Positions 39,837 through 49,449 of a stretch of 64,000 nt of DNA are shown here, one piece after another. Below the pieces are notes generated by a model. That model was not told where the DNA came from and did no database searches. It saw nothing but the letters and a program-made list of their open reading frames with translations. Positions within the stretch are counted from its first letter, which is position 1; each line of letters begins with the position of its first letter. A program made the translations under genes and the position numbers. This stretch comes from Anaerostipes sp. 992a (lineage in GTDB: Bacteria; Bacillota; Clostridia; Lachnospirales; Lachnospiraceae): assembly GCF_001940245.1 (NCBI RefSeq), contig NZ_MJIG01000003.1:151001-215000 (forward strand), in the 5' to 3' direction.

Positions 39837-41549
39837 ATGTATAAAGGTATTGGTGCATCAGCAGGTATCGGTATTGGTAAGATTGTTGTGATCAAGGAGC
39901 AGGAATTAAACTACTCTAAGACAACCATTACTGATAAAGAAGCTGAAAAGAAAAGATTAGCAGATGCGATTGATGTTTTTATTGAAAAGACAACTGCATT
40001 AGCTGAAAGTATGAAAATTACAGCAGGTGAAGCTGAATCAGAAATTTTACAAGGTCATATTATGATGATTCAGGACCCTGCGATCAAAGAACAGATTGAA
40101 ACAAAGATTGATGAAGAATCTATCAATGCTGAATCAGCAGTAGAAGAAGCATGTGATTTCTTTGCAATGATCTTCTCTATGGCTGAGGATGAATTAACAC
40201 AGCAGAGAGCATCTGATTTAGGTGATATCAAAACTCGTCTGATCAAGATTTTATTAGGTGTTGAAGAAGTTGATATCGGAGCAGTTCCAGCAGAAACTAT
40301 TTTGGTTGCAGAAGATTTAACACCATCTATGACAGCAAGTTTTGTACCTGAGAACATCGAAGGTGTATTAACTGAAATTGGTGGTAAGACTTCTCATTCT
40401 GCTATCATTTGCCGTTCTATGGAAATTCCAGCTGTATTGTCCATTCCTGATATTACAAAGATCGTAAAAGATGGTGATGTTGTAGTATTAGATGGTACGA
40501 CAGGTGAGATGTACTTAAATCCAGAAGAAGATGTTTTAGCAGAATTTAAAGCAAAAAGAGATGCTTATTTAGAAGCAAAAGCTGCTTTAGCAAAATTCGT
40601 TGGAAAGCCTTCTCAGACAGCAGATGGACATGTAGTAGAGTTAGTTGCTAATATTGGTGGACCAGATGAAGCTCCAGGTGTGTTAGAAAGAGATGGAGAA
40701 GGAGTTGGTCTTTTCCGTTCTGAATTCCTATTCATGGAAAGCGACAGCATTCCATCTGAAGAATCTCAGTTTGAAGCATATAAATCTGTTGCAGAAACAT
40801 TAGAAGGAAAACCTGTTATTATCCGTACATTGGATATCGGTGGAGATAAAGCACTTCCATACTTAGGACTTCCTACAGAAGAGAACCCATTCTTAGGTTT
40901 CCGTGCTGTTCGTTTCTGCTTAAAGAGACAGGATGATATCTATAAACCACAGTTAAGAGCTTTATTAAGAGCCAGTGCATATGGTAAAGTACGTATCATG
41001 GTACCATTAGTAACCTGTGTAGATGAACTTCGTGCCGTAAAAGCAATCATTGAAGAACTGAAAGCAGAATTAGATGCAGAAGGTATCGCATATGATAAAA
41101 ACATCGAAGTAGGTGTTATGATGGAAACTGCTGCAGCAAGCTTAATTGCAGATATTTTAGCAAAAGAAGCAGATTTCTTCAGTATTGGTACTAACGATTT
41201 GACTGGATACACTATGGCAGCAGACAGAGGTAACCCAGATGTTGCTTATCTGTATTCTGCATACAATCCTGCAGTACTTCGTTCTATCCGCAATATTATC
41301 GCTGCGGCTAATAAAGAAGGCATTATGGCTGGTATGTGTGGAGAAGCTGCAAGCGATCCATTGATGATTCCATTATTACTTGCATTTGGATTAAATGAAT
41401 TCTCTGTAAGTGCTACTGCAATTTTACAGGCAAGAAAGACTATGTCTTTATGGACAATGGATGAATGTAAAGCATTAGCGGATGAAGTTATGCAGTTAAC
41501 AACAGAAGCTGAGGTAAAAGCTTTATTAGAAGAAAGAGCTAGATCATAA
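39837..41549 (+). CDS. ptsI: PTS enzyme I (phosphoenolpyruvate-protein phosphotransferase)
   Basis: 570 residues, standard length. The phospho-histidine is His187 in GGKTSHSAIICRS. The PEP-binding barrel shows FRSEFLFM, RTLDIGGDKALPY, GFRAVRFCL, GVMMETAAAS, FFSIGTNDLTGYTMAADRGNP and the active Cys region AGMCGEAASDP. It starts the PTS phosphate chain from PEP to HPr. Codon use is the highly biased pattern of abundant proteins. A terminator follows. Confidence 0.97.
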   Translation: MYKGIGASAGIGIGKIVVIKEQELNYSKTTITDKEAEKKRLADAIDVFIEKTTALAESMKITAGEAESEILQGHIMMIQDPAIKEQIETKIDEESINAESAVEEACDFFAMIFSMAEDELTQQRASDLGDIKTRLIKILLGVEEVDIGAVPAETILVAEDLTPSMTASFVPENIEGVLTEIGGKTSHSAIICRSMEIPAVLSIPDITKIVKDGDVVVLDGTTGEMYLNPEEDVLAEFKAKRDAYLEAKAALAKFVGKPSQTADGHVVELVANIGGPDEAPGVLERDGEGVGLFRSEFLFMESDSIPSEESQFEAYKSVAETLEGKPVIIRTLDIGGDKALPYLGLPTEENPFLGFRAVRFCLKRQDDIYKPQLRALLRASAYGKVRIMVPLVTCVDELRAVKAIIEELKAELDAEGIAYDKNIEVGVMMETAAASLIADILAKEADFFSIGTNDLTGYTMAADRGNPDVAYLYSAYNPAVLRSIRNIIAAANKEGIMAGMCGEAASDPLMIPLLLAFGLNEFSVSATAILQARKTMSLWTMDECKALADEVMQLTTEAEVKALLEERARS

Positions 41550-41566
41550 TTGATCTACGATAAATA

Positions 41567-41599
41567 AAACAGGCACAGCAATTGCTGTGTCTGTTTTTA
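41567..41599 (+). terminator. Bidirectional terminator after ptsI
   Basis: Stem AAAACAGGCACAGC/GCTGTGTCTGTTTT with AATT loop, serving ptsI and the convergent lyase gene. Confidence 0.9.
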
Positions 41600-41608
41600 T
41601 ATAGGAAA

Positions 41609-42916
41609 TTATATCTGATAAGTAGAAGTGTGAGCGATAGAGAAAACACGTTCAATTTCTTCTTTTGTCATAGAAGTTTCTTCTTCTAACAATTTTTTCA
41701 AAATTTTTTTATTATCCATACTTTTTTCCATAAGATCAGTAGCCTTTTGATAGCCGATGTAAGGAAGCAATGCTGTACCGTAGATTACCATTGAATCCAA
41801 ATGTTTCTTGCATCCTGCTTCACATGGCAGTAATGGCTCAATGCATTTCGTGCGAAAAAGAAATACAGTATTTGACAGCATTTCCAAACTGGTCAGAAGA
41901 TTGTAGGAAATCAATGGCAAAAATGCGTTCAATTCCAGATTTCCACTGGCAGCAGCGAAAGAGATGGCAGAATCATATGCCATAACTTCCATGGCGGTCT
42001 GGATGGTCATTTCTGGAATTACAGGATTGACTTTGCCGGGCATGATCGTAGAGCCTTTTTGCAGAGGTTTTAATTTTATTTCCTGAAATGGTAAAGAATT
42101 CATCAGTCTCAGGTCATTGGCGATCTTCATGAGATTTACGGATAAGGCCTTCAAAAGGCCGGATACCTCTACAAATACATCCAGATTTTGTGTCAGATCC
42201 ATAGGATATTCTGCACGGGATAGTCCGATACCAGTATCCTCTCTTAGAAATTCTACAACACGGAATCCATATGCCCGACTGGCCGTGCTTCCTGTTCCTA
42301 CTGCAGTACCTCCTAAATTAATCTGGCGAAGCCGTTCTTCTACTTTATAAATACGCCAACGGTCCCGGGCAATTGCCTGAGCATAGGCACCGAATTCCTG
42401 ACCGAGAGAGATGATCTGAGCATCCATAAGCTCGGTGCGTCCCATTTTTTTTATCGTATCCCATTCCAGTTCTTTTTTCTGAAGGTCTTCCTGAAGCTTT
42501 GCAGCCTCTTCGCTTAAACGGCGAATCCACTGAATACAAGAGATGCGAAGGGCAGTAGGATATACATCATTGGTGGACTGATATTTGTTCACGTGGTCTA
42601 GAGGGTCCACTGGCCGATCGGTATAGTTTTGTGCATAGGAAGCAATGACTTCGTTCACATTCATATGTGTGGAGGTACCAGCACCTCCTTGAAAGGCGTT
42701 CAGCGGAAAAAGATCAGAGGGAAAGTTGGTCAATAGCTCCTCACAGGCCAAAATGATAGCATCGGCAATGGGAGGTTCCAATTCTTTTGTATACTTTAAT
42801 GCTTTGGATGCATTTTTTTTGACTAAGATCATAGCTTTTATCAGAGATTCGGGAACTGTTTGATGGTTTACCGAAAAATTTTCCAGAGCATGGGCGGTTT
42901 CAGATCCATAATTCAT
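41609..42916 (-). CDS. Aspartate ammonia-lyase-like enzyme (fumarase/aspartase superfamily)
   Basis: 435 residues from the ATG at 42916, eight bases after GAGGAG. The superfamily signature is GSTIMPGKVNPVIPE; other conserved parts are FQGGAGTSTHMNVNEVIASYA, HVNKYQSTNDVYPTALRIS and the segment GGTAVGTGSTASRAYGF. These agree with aspartase (aspartate to fumarate plus ammonia) rather than fumarase, where other motifs are expected. Slightly shorter than typical aspartase (about 470). It reads opposite to both neighbours and stands alone. Confidence 0.85.
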   Translation of the reverse strand: MNYGSETAHALENFSVNHQTVPESLIKAMILVKKNASKALKYTKELEPPIADAIILACEELLTNFPSDLFPLNAFQGGAGTSTHMNVNEVIASYAQNYTDRPVDPLDHVNKYQSTNDVYPTALRISCIQWIRRLSEEAAKLQEDLQKKELEWDTIKKMGRTELMDAQIISLGQEFGAYAQAIARDRWRIYKVEERLRQINLGGTAVGTGSTASRAYGFRVVEFLREDTGIGLSRAEYPMDLTQNLDVFVEVSGLLKALSVNLMKIANDLRLMNSLPFQEIKLKPLQKGSTIMPGKVNPVIPEMTIQTAMEVMAYDSAISFAAASGNLELNAFLPLISYNLLTSLEMLSNTVFLFRTKCIEPLLPCEAGCKKHLDSMVIYGTALLPYIGYQKATDLMEKSMDNKKILKKLLEEETSMTKEEIERVFSIAHTSTYQI

Positions 42917-43107
42917 AAATATCACTCCTCGTTTGTTTAAGTTGTTATTAAGTATAGTAAAAAAGAAGAAAAAAGTCTAATAGATTTTGTTTCAATATAT
43001 GGATAAAAAAATATGCAAAAGATTTTCGAAGGTATGCTATAATAATAACACCCATATTTTAGAAAAAAATATATAGAATCGAATTTGATAGAAAGAAGGG
43101 AAGTTAT

Positions 43108-44322
43108 ATGAGTATGAATCAGACTCCAAGAGGAGAACGCGTCCATATTGCATTATTTGGAAAGCGGAATGCGGGAAAATCAAGTGTGATCAATGCCATG
43201 ACCAACCAAGAGCTTGCCATCGTATCTGAGGTGAAGGGGACTACAACAGATCCTGTTTATAAGGCGATGGAATTGCTGCCACTGGGACCAGTGGTTGTTA
43301 TTGATACTCCAGGTCTGGATGACGTAGGAGAGCTCGGGCAAAAACGTATCGAAAAGACGATGGAAGTGTTGGCAAAGACGGATATCGCCATGGTTATCAT
43401 TGATAGCACTATTGGCATCAGTAGCTTTGAGGAGGAGCTGCTGCTTCAAATCAAAGACAGAAAACTTCCATACTTAATTATTTATAATAAAGTGGATTTG
43501 TGCAAAGAAAACAGACCGGAAATATCCGAGGGAATGTTTGTCAGTGCAGCAACGAAAGAAGGAATTGAGGAGTTAAAAGAGCAATTAGGAAAGTTGGTAC
43601 CAGAGGAAGAGGATAAATTCAGAATTGTGGGAGATCTTTTAGAGCCTTCTGATCTGGTAGTACTGGTGGTTCCTATTGATAAGGCAGCTCCGAAAGGCAG
43701 ACTTATTCTGCCTCAGCAGCAGACAATTCGGGATATTCTGGAATCTGACGCAGCGGCGATCGTTGTAAAGGAGCATGAGCTTCGGGAGACGTTAACGTAT
43801 TTAAACAAAAAACCGAAGATGGTCATTACGGATTCTCAGGTGTTTTCCAAGGTCGCAGCCGATACGCCAAAGGATATCTGGCTGACTTCTTTTTCCATTC
43901 TCTTTGCCAGATTTAAAGGAGATTTAGAAGAGGAGATCAAGGGAGTAAGAGCAATCGATAAACTGGAAGATGGAGCTCGAATTCTGATTGCAGAAGGATG
44001 TACACATCATCGACAGTGTGATGATATTGGAACGGTGAAAATTCCTAGATGGCTGACTCAATATACAGGAAAGCAATTCCGATTTGAAACCAGCAGTGGT
44101 AATTCCTTTCCAAAGGATCTGGCAGAGTTTGATCTGGTGATTCATTGCGGAGGATGCACTTTGAATCGCCGTGAGATGAAGAGCAGAATCGCAAGAGTAA
44201 AAGCGGCTGGGGTACCAATCGTGAATTATGGAATTTTAATTGCCGCAATCCAGGGAATTCTAAGAAGAAGTATTGAGCCTTTTCCACTTGCTTCCATGAT
44301 CTTAGATGAGGATGATCTGTAA
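43108..44322 (+). CDS. hydF: [FeFe]-hydrogenase maturation GTPase HydF
   Basis: 404 residues. N-terminal GTPase: G1 GKRNAGKSSVIN, G3 DTPGLDD, G4 YNKVDL. The C-terminal cluster-binding domain carries the HydF signature, Cys in EGCTHHRQCDD and HCGGC in VIHCGGCTLNRREM. HydF is the scaffold that hands the two-iron subcluster to the hydrogenase, with HydE and HydG, which are not in this window. Its presence implies fermentative hydrogen metabolism. The helicase gene starts on its stop codon. Confidence 0.96.
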   Translation: MSMNQTPRGERVHIALFGKRNAGKSSVINAMTNQELAIVSEVKGTTTDPVYKAMELLPLGPVVVIDTPGLDDVGELGQKRIEKTMEVLAKTDIAMVIIDSTIGISSFEEELLLQIKDRKLPYLIIYNKVDLCKENRPEISEGMFVSAATKEGIEELKEQLGKLVPEEEDKFRIVGDLLEPSDLVVLVVPIDKAAPKGRLILPQQQTIRDILESDAAAIVVKEHELRETLTYLNKKPKMVITDSQVFSKVAADTPKDIWLTSFSILFARFKGDLEEEIKGVRAIDKLEDGARILIAEGCTHHRQCDDIGTVKIPRWLTQYTGKQFRFETSSGNSFPKDLAEFDLVIHCGGCTLNRREMKSRIARVKAAGVPIVNYGILIAAIQGILRRSIEPFPLASMILDEDDL

Positions 44323-46154
44323 TGAATGAGAAAAATCAGGCACAGATGGAGGCAATCACACATGATCAGGGACCGATGATGGTGCTTGCAGGACCTGGGA
44401 GTGGAAAGACAACAGTTATTACAGAGCGTACCAAGTACTTGATTGAACATTATGGGGTTTCTCCTGCCAGAATTCTGGTAATTACCTTTACAAAGGCAGC
44501 TGCCAACGAGATGAAAGAGCGGTTTTGCCAGTTGATGGGAAGAAGTCTACCGGTTTCTTTTGGAACCTTCCATGCGGTATTTTTTACTATTTTAAGACAC
44601 GCCTATGGATATCGATATGAGCATATTATTTCAGAGGAGCAAAAGAGACAGATCATACAGGAGGTTCTTGCTGAAGAACAGGTGGATATGGCAGAAGAAG
44701 CAGATTTTATCTCTGCAATGATCAATGAAATCAGTCTGGTAAAAGGAGAAATGATTCCTCTGGAAAACTATTATAGTGGACAGTGCAGCAATGAAGTGTT
44801 TCAGGATATATTTCGTGGCTATGAACGAAAACTGCGCGCCAATCGAAAGATTGATTTTGATGATATGCTGGTATTTACCTATGAGCTCTTGAAGGAACGG
44901 GAAGATATTCTGGCTGTCTGGCAAAAAAAGTTTCAATATATTTTGATTGATGAGTTTCAGGATATTAATCTGGTTCAGTATAAGATCATTCAGATGTTGG
45001 CAAAACCAGAGAATAATCTTTTTATTGTAGGAGACGATGATCAGTCCATATATCGTTTTCGAGGAGCGAAACCGGATATTATGCTGGGGTTTCCGAAAGA
45101 TTATAAGGAAGCTAAAAAAGTACTGCTGGATATTAACTATCGATGCTCCGAAGAAATTCTTACAGAGGCACAGAAGGTCATTGGTCAGAATGAAAAGAGG
45201 TTTTCAAAGAAATTAACGGCTTTTTGCGGGAAACAGTCTCCGGTGCATTATATAGAATGTAAAAATCAGTTTGAAGAGAATCAGAAAATCATAGAGGTGC
45301 TTCAGAAATATCAACGAGAAGGAAAGCCTCTGGAACAATGTGCAGTGCTATTTCGTACGAATATACAGCCAAGATTGTTGATTGGAAAGCTGATGGAATA
45401 TAACCTGCCTTTTGTGATGAAGGACGGATTTCCTAATTTATTTGAACATTGGATTGCCAGAGATCTGATTACTTATATGGAAATAGCCAGAGGAAACCGG
45501 GAACGGAGAAAGATTTTATCGGTGATCAATCGCCCTAACCGCTATATTGGAAGGGATTATCTGACGGACCCAGAGATATCATTTTCTGAATTAAAGCTTT
45601 TGTATTCGGATATGAGCTGGATGGAGGAGAGAGTGGAACAATTGGAGAAGGATCTTAAGATGTTATCGACGATGAATCCATATGCTTCTATCCTATATAT
45701 TCGAAAGGCAATTGGATATGATGATTTTTTATTAGAATATGCGAATTTCCGAAAGCTCAATGTGGAGGAATTATATGATGTGGCAGAGGAAATCCAGGAG
45801 AGTGCTAAAGGGTATGAAGATTTTACCAGTTGGATGCGATATATTGATGGATTTTCCAAAGAACTAGAAGAGCGAAGGCATACGAGAGGAAAAGAGGAGA
45901 AAAGCGGCATAATGCTTTCTACCATGCATGCGGCCAAGGGACTGGAATATGATACGGTTTTTATTCTGGATGTTGTGGAGGATATGATTCCTTATAAGAA
46001 GGCGGTAAAATCTGCAGATATAGCAGAAGAATGCCGAATGCTCTATGTGGCTATGACACGAGCTAAAAAGCATCTTTATATGATGCTGCCAAAGGAACAT
46101 AATAATAAAAAATGTCAGATTTCCAGATTTTTAAATGAGGTTTATCAGAGGTGA
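44322..46154 (+). CDS. UvrD/PcrA-type superfamily I DNA helicase
   Basis: 610 residues, shorter than UvrD or PcrA (about 720-740), mainly lacking the long C-terminal extension. Motifs: Walker A AGPGSGKTTVI, Walker B YILIDEFQDINLVQY, GDDDQSIYRFRGA, DINYRCSEEI, late motifs STMHAAKGLEYDTVFILDVVEDMIPY and EECRMLYVAMTRAKKHLYMM. It should unwind DNA in repair. The start (ATG within TAATGA) shares one base with the hydF stop. Confidence 0.92.
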   Translation: MNEKNQAQMEAITHDQGPMMVLAGPGSGKTTVITERTKYLIEHYGVSPARILVITFTKAAANEMKERFCQLMGRSLPVSFGTFHAVFFTILRHAYGYRYEHIISEEQKRQIIQEVLAEEQVDMAEEADFISAMINEISLVKGEMIPLENYYSGQCSNEVFQDIFRGYERKLRANRKIDFDDMLVFTYELLKEREDILAVWQKKFQYILIDEFQDINLVQYKIIQMLAKPENNLFIVGDDDQSIYRFRGAKPDIMLGFPKDYKEAKKVLLDINYRCSEEILTEAQKVIGQNEKRFSKKLTAFCGKQSPVHYIECKNQFEENQKIIEVLQKYQREGKPLEQCAVLFRTNIQPRLLIGKLMEYNLPFVMKDGFPNLFEHWIARDLITYMEIARGNRERRKILSVINRPNRYIGRDYLTDPEISFSELKLLYSDMSWMEERVEQLEKDLKMLSTMNPYASILYIRKAIGYDDFLLEYANFRKLNVEELYDVAEEIQESAKGYEDFTSWMRYIDGFSKELEERRHTRGKEEKSGIMLSTMHAAKGLEYDTVFILDVVEDMIPYKKAVKSADIAEECRMLYVAMTRAKKHLYMMLPKEHNNKKCQISRFLNEVYQR

Positions 46155-46165
46155 GGGAGAATAGA

Positions 46166-46612
46166 ATGAAACAATTGAGGAATAAAGATGGGATAATGCT
46201 GCAGGTCCTTACAGAGGCTATGTATGGAAGGTCGAGAATGGTTGTGTATCAGGAGCTTAAAGAACCATTCCAGGTCTATGTGATCGAAAAAGAGAAATTT
46301 GATCATTGGATCCAGAACGAGGAACAAACCAATGTAAAAAGTCCAGAAAAAAGAAGGCCGGTGCAAGAGGAAAAAGAAACAAGATGTGAGAAAAAAGCAT
46401 CACAATCTGTGATCGAGCGTTTTTTAGATGCCAATACCTATAGCGGTAAAATAGAAGTACTTGAAAGTACGGAGGAATTTATCGATGGAAATATATTAGA
46501 TATGATGGCGGCTTCTATGGATGTTCTCGTAGAGGGAGATAGCATTGATGAGAAATATTTTTCCCTTATGCAGATTCTGCGAACACAGGCAAAGTTTGAG
46601 ACAAATCGATAA
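46166..46612 (+). CDS. Uncharacterised protein downstream of the helicase
   Basis: 148 residues from the ATG at 46166 (AGGGAG just before); a GTG at 46151 overlaps the previous gene. An N-terminal part (MKQLRNKDGIMLQVLTEAMYGRSRMVVYQELKEPFQVYVIEKEKFDHWI) is followed by a charged, low-complexity linker and a C-terminal helical part (VIERFLDANTYSGKIEVLESTEEFIDGNILDMMAASMDV). I recognise no named domain. Transcribed with the helicase; function unknown. Confidence 0.75.
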   Translation: MKQLRNKDGIMLQVLTEAMYGRSRMVVYQELKEPFQVYVIEKEKFDHWIQNEEQTNVKSPEKRRPVQEEKETRCEKKASQSVIERFLDANTYSGKIEVLESTEEFIDGNILDMMAASMDVLVEGDSIDEKYFSLMQILRTQAKFETNR

Positions 46613-46628
46613 ATGGAAGACAAGATAA

Positions 46629-46657
46629 GCCATGCAGGGATACTTCCCATGCATGGC
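46629..46657 (+). terminator. Bidirectional terminator
   Basis: Stem GCCATGCA/TGCATGGC extended inward by GGGA/TCCC pairs, between convergent genes. T-rich tail on the + strand. Confidence 0.85.
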
Positions 46658-46685
46658 TTTGTTCCATTTTTACAAAAAATAAAGT

Positions 46686-47021
46686 TTATTCTTCTTCGGT
46701 ATCTTCTTCCGTCATATCGTTGATGATATTATAGAAAGCTTCTGCCACAATATCATATTCTTCGTCAGTTTCGATATTGTCCAGATTCAGTTCGCCTTCT
46801 TCGTCTTCGGAATAGCGGTAGAGCAGGACATCGCTTTCCTCGTCATCAATTTCTTCATTAACAGGAAGAAGTGCGATGTATTCATGATTAGTGCCTTCTG
46901 CCTGGAAAACAGCGATTACGACGCATTGCATCGTGCTATCGTCATCTAAAACCAGGTTAATGATAGCATCCTGCCCATTGATGTCATATTCAAAAACTTC
47001 ATCAGATGAAAATTCACTCAT
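46686..47021 (-). CDS. DUF1292-family acidic protein
   Basis: 111 residues, strongly acidic, with DUF1292 features: VFEYDINGQDAIINLVLDDDSTMQCVVIAVFQAEGTNHEYIALLP and DVLLYRYSEDEEGE. Tail EEDTEEE. GAGG lies before the ATG at 47021. DUF1292 proteins (YrzB-type) are common in Firmicutes but functionally unknown. Confidence 0.9.
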   Translation of the reverse strand: MSEFSSDEVFEYDINGQDAIINLVLDDDSTMQCVVIAVFQAEGTNHEYIALLPVNEEIDDEESDVLLYRYSEDEEGELNLDNIETDEEYDIVAEAFYNIINDMTEEDTEEE

Positions 47022-47071
47022 TCTGGTACCTCATTTCTCAATTAAATTGCAAGTTACTTTTCTTAAATTTT

Positions 47072-47112
47072 ACTATACTAGAATTGACATAAAAATTCAA
47101 GTGTGATACGAT
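47072..47112. promoter_or_regulatory. Overlapping divergent promoters
   Basis: Rightward: TTGACA 47084-47089 and TACGAT 47107-47112 (17-bp spacer) for the antiporter gene. Leftward: TTGAAT (complement of 47095-47100) and TATAGT (complement of 47072-47077), also 17 bp apart, for the DUF1292 gene. The two overlap face to face, so they should exclude each other. Confidence 0.65.
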
Positions 47113-47199
47113 AACGAAGTTTAGAAAAAGGAATATTGTTATAACAAAAAAGAATAGCATATTACCATGTGCTGGCAATATGTGTACGGGAGGAAAAGA

Positions 47200-48369
47200 A
47201 TGCAGGAGTATAAGTTTTTATTGGACATTGCATTGATTCTGACTCTTACAAAAGCGCTAGGACTGTTTTCAAAAAGAATCAGTCTGCCTCCGGTTGTAGG
47301 AGCGTTGATTGCGGGTATTATTTTAGGACCGATCGGATTTGATATGGTTGAACCCACTGGAACCATTACGGCGTTGGCAGAAATTGGAGTCATTGTGCTT
47401 ATGTTTCAGGCTGGTTTGGAGACGGATATTGATGAACTGAAGGAAAGTGGTGTTGCTGCTTTTATCATTGCATTAATCGGAGTAATCGTGCCATTACTGG
47501 GAGGCTTTTTGGTAGCAAGATCGATTAATCCTAATATCATGGAGGATATCTTTATTGGAGTCATTTTGACAGCTACTTCCGTAAGTATTACAGTTCAGAC
47601 TCTTCAGGAGATGGGAAAGTTGAAGGGAAGAGTTGGAACTTCTATTTTAGGAGCAGCAATCATTGATGATGTTTTGGGAGTTGTATTACTTTCTGTTATT
47701 ACGAGTATTGGATCTTCTACTGGATCTGGTTTTGGGCCTGTTATCGTCACCATTGCAAGACTGATTGCCTTTATTCTGATCGCTGGAATCGGCGGAGTTG
47801 GTGTTTATCGTTTTTTCCATTGGCTGGAAGGGCGTGGAATGAGAAGAAGAAGAATACCAGTATTTGCATTTGCTTTCTGTTTGTTCTTGTCATTTTTTGC
47901 AGAATTGTTTGGTATTGCAGATATTACCGGAGCATATATGGCAGGCGTTATCTTATGCAGGACCAATGCACATGATTACATCAATCGAAAGATAGAATGC
48001 GTTTCCTATATGTTGATTACACCTATTTTCTTTGCTAATATCGGATTGAAGACGACAATCAGCGGGATGAGTAATACCATTGTTCTGTTTACTGTAATTT
48101 TATGTCTGGTTGCGATCGTGTCTAAGATGATCGGATGCGGATTTGGTGCAAAGTTATGTGGGTATGACGGCCGAGAGGCACTTCAGATTGGTGTGGGTAT
48201 GATTTCCCGTGGTGAGGTGGCACTGATCGTAGCGGAAAAAGGGCTGAAAGTTGGCATCATGCCAGAAGAATTGTTCTCTCCAATTGTCATTGTAGTGGTG
48301 ATTACAACACTATTGACACCGATCTTATTAAGAATCGTGTTTGCAGATAAGGAAGAACAGACAGCATAG
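47200..48369 (+). CDS. Cation:proton antiporter (CPA2, Kef/NapA-type)
   Basis: 389 residues from the ATG at 47200 with GGGAGG before it; an ATG at 47167 has no site. About twelve membrane segments. Conserved parts: PPVVGALIAGIILGPIGFDMV, TATSVSITVQTLQEMGKLKGRVGTSILGAAIIDDVLG with the ID-D pair of the transport site, and GMISRGEVALIVAEKG. No C-terminal TrkA domain. Ion (Na+ or K+) cannot be decided. Confidence 0.93.
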   Translation: MQEYKFLLDIALILTLTKALGLFSKRISLPPVVGALIAGIILGPIGFDMVEPTGTITALAEIGVIVLMFQAGLETDIDELKESGVAAFIIALIGVIVPLLGGFLVARSINPNIMEDIFIGVILTATSVSITVQTLQEMGKLKGRVGTSILGAAIIDDVLGVVLLSVITSIGSSTGSGFGPVIVTIARLIAFILIAGIGGVGVYRFFHWLEGRGMRRRRIPVFAFAFCLFLSFFAELFGIADITGAYMAGVILCRTNAHDYINRKIECVSYMLITPIFFANIGLKTTISGMSNTIVLFTVILCLVAIVSKMIGCGFGAKLCGYDGREALQIGVGMISRGEVALIVAEKGLKVGIMPEELFSPIVIVVVITTLLTPILLRIVFADKEEQTA

Positions 48370-48378
48370 ATACGAGTG

Positions 48379-48437
48379 GAGTTGTTGTAGTATGAAAAGG
48401 AATTTGTGGATTTCCTTTCGGGCAACAACTCTTTTTT
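48379..48437 (+). terminator. Terminator after the antiporter gene
   Basis: Outer stem GAGTTGTTG/CAACAACTC enclosing an inner AAAGGAA/TTTCCTTT hairpin, followed by six T. Confidence 0.85.
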
Positions 48438-48507
48438 GCTGTCTGATTTTATTGAATTTTACAGAGATGTTAGATATAATGAGAAGATAAAGAGTGGAGT
48501 GAGTAGA

Positions 48508-49449
48508 ATGATAGAAACAATTGTATCAGTACAATTACCGATAAAAGAAGAATTAAAGATAAAAAAGAACAGGCTGACGCCAGATGAAATGACAGGAAGA
48601 GAAAGACGTATTTGCATCGTTTCCGGTCTGTATGGAGATGAGCTTGGTGGTCAGTATATATGTGGAGAAGTGATTCGCCGCATCAAAGCAAATTATGATA
48701 TGCTAAAGGGAATTGTGGATGTATATCCGACTATCAATTCTCTGGGACTGGATTCCAGGAGCAGAGAGATTCCGATGTTTGATCTGGATTACAATACGAT
48801 TTTTCCTGGATCAGCAGATGGAGATCTTGCCGAGTATACAGCGGCTAAATTAATTGAAGATATCAATGGTGCGGATTTCTGTATTGATGTCCATTCCAGT
48901 AATGTGTTTTTAAAGGAATTGCCGCAGATCAGAGTAAATGATGATGTTTCCGAAGAAACATTGGAGCTGTGCAAAAGTCTGAACATGGATCTGATCTGGA
49001 TTCATCCGTCTACAATGGTGAATGAAGGAAGTCTGGCCTATGCATTGAATGAGATTGGAGTACCGACGATCGTTACAGAATCAGGAACGGCCTTTCGCAT
49101 TAAATATAATTATTGTGAACAGGTAATCGATGGCATCTTTTGTCTGATGAAGAAGCTGGGCATCTGGGAAGGTGAGACGGTAACACCGAGAGAAGCGGTG
49201 GTAGTCAACGATGAAGAAATCACTTATTTAAATTGTGAAACAAGTGGCCTGTTTGTGACGCATAAGCATTTATATCAGCGAGTAGAACAGGGGGATTTGA
49301 TCGGGGTAATTACAAAACCGATTTTCGGATCGGTGGAGGAAGAAATCAAAGCACCAATAAGTGGGATTTTGATTACACTGCGTGAACATCCGGGGGTCAG
49401 TGAAGGAACCCTGGTTGCGAGAATTTTGGGAAGTCAGGAGGAAGAATAG
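48508..49449 (+). CDS. M14/AstE-AspA-like protein, copy 1 (altered zinc site)
   Basis: 313 residues from the ATG at 48508 (GTGGAGTGAG upstream). It resembles the succinylglutamate desuccinylase/aspartoacylase branch of M14 carboxypeptidases: RICIVSGLYGDELGGQYICGEVIRRI, DLDYNTIFPGSADGDLAEYTA, ADFCIDVHSSN and a C-terminal barrel-sandwich (APISGILITLREHPGVSEGTLVARI). In the first zinc motif, usually HGxE, the His is replaced (LYGDE), while the later His of DVHSS is kept. The stop codon shares a base with the next start. Activity uncertain. Confidence 0.8.
   Translation: MIETIVSVQLPIKEELKIKKNRLTPDEMTGRERRICIVSGLYGDELGGQYICGEVIRRIKANYDMLKGIVDVYPTINSLGLDSRSREIPMFDLDYNTIFPGSADGDLAEYTAAKLIEDINGADFCIDVHSSNVFLKELPQIRVNDDVSEETLELCKSLNMDLIWIHPSTMVNEGSLAYALNEIGVPTIVTESGTAFRIKYNYCEQVIDGIFCLMKKLGIWEGETVTPREAVVVNDEEITYLNCETSGLFVTHKHLYQRVEQGDLIGVITKPIFGSVEEEIKAPISGILITLREHPGVSEGTLVARILGSQEEE

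Noticed and set aside
48406..48507. N-terminal extension of M14-like copy 1
   Set aside because: It begins inside the antiporter terminator; the ATG at 48508 has a fitting ribosome site.
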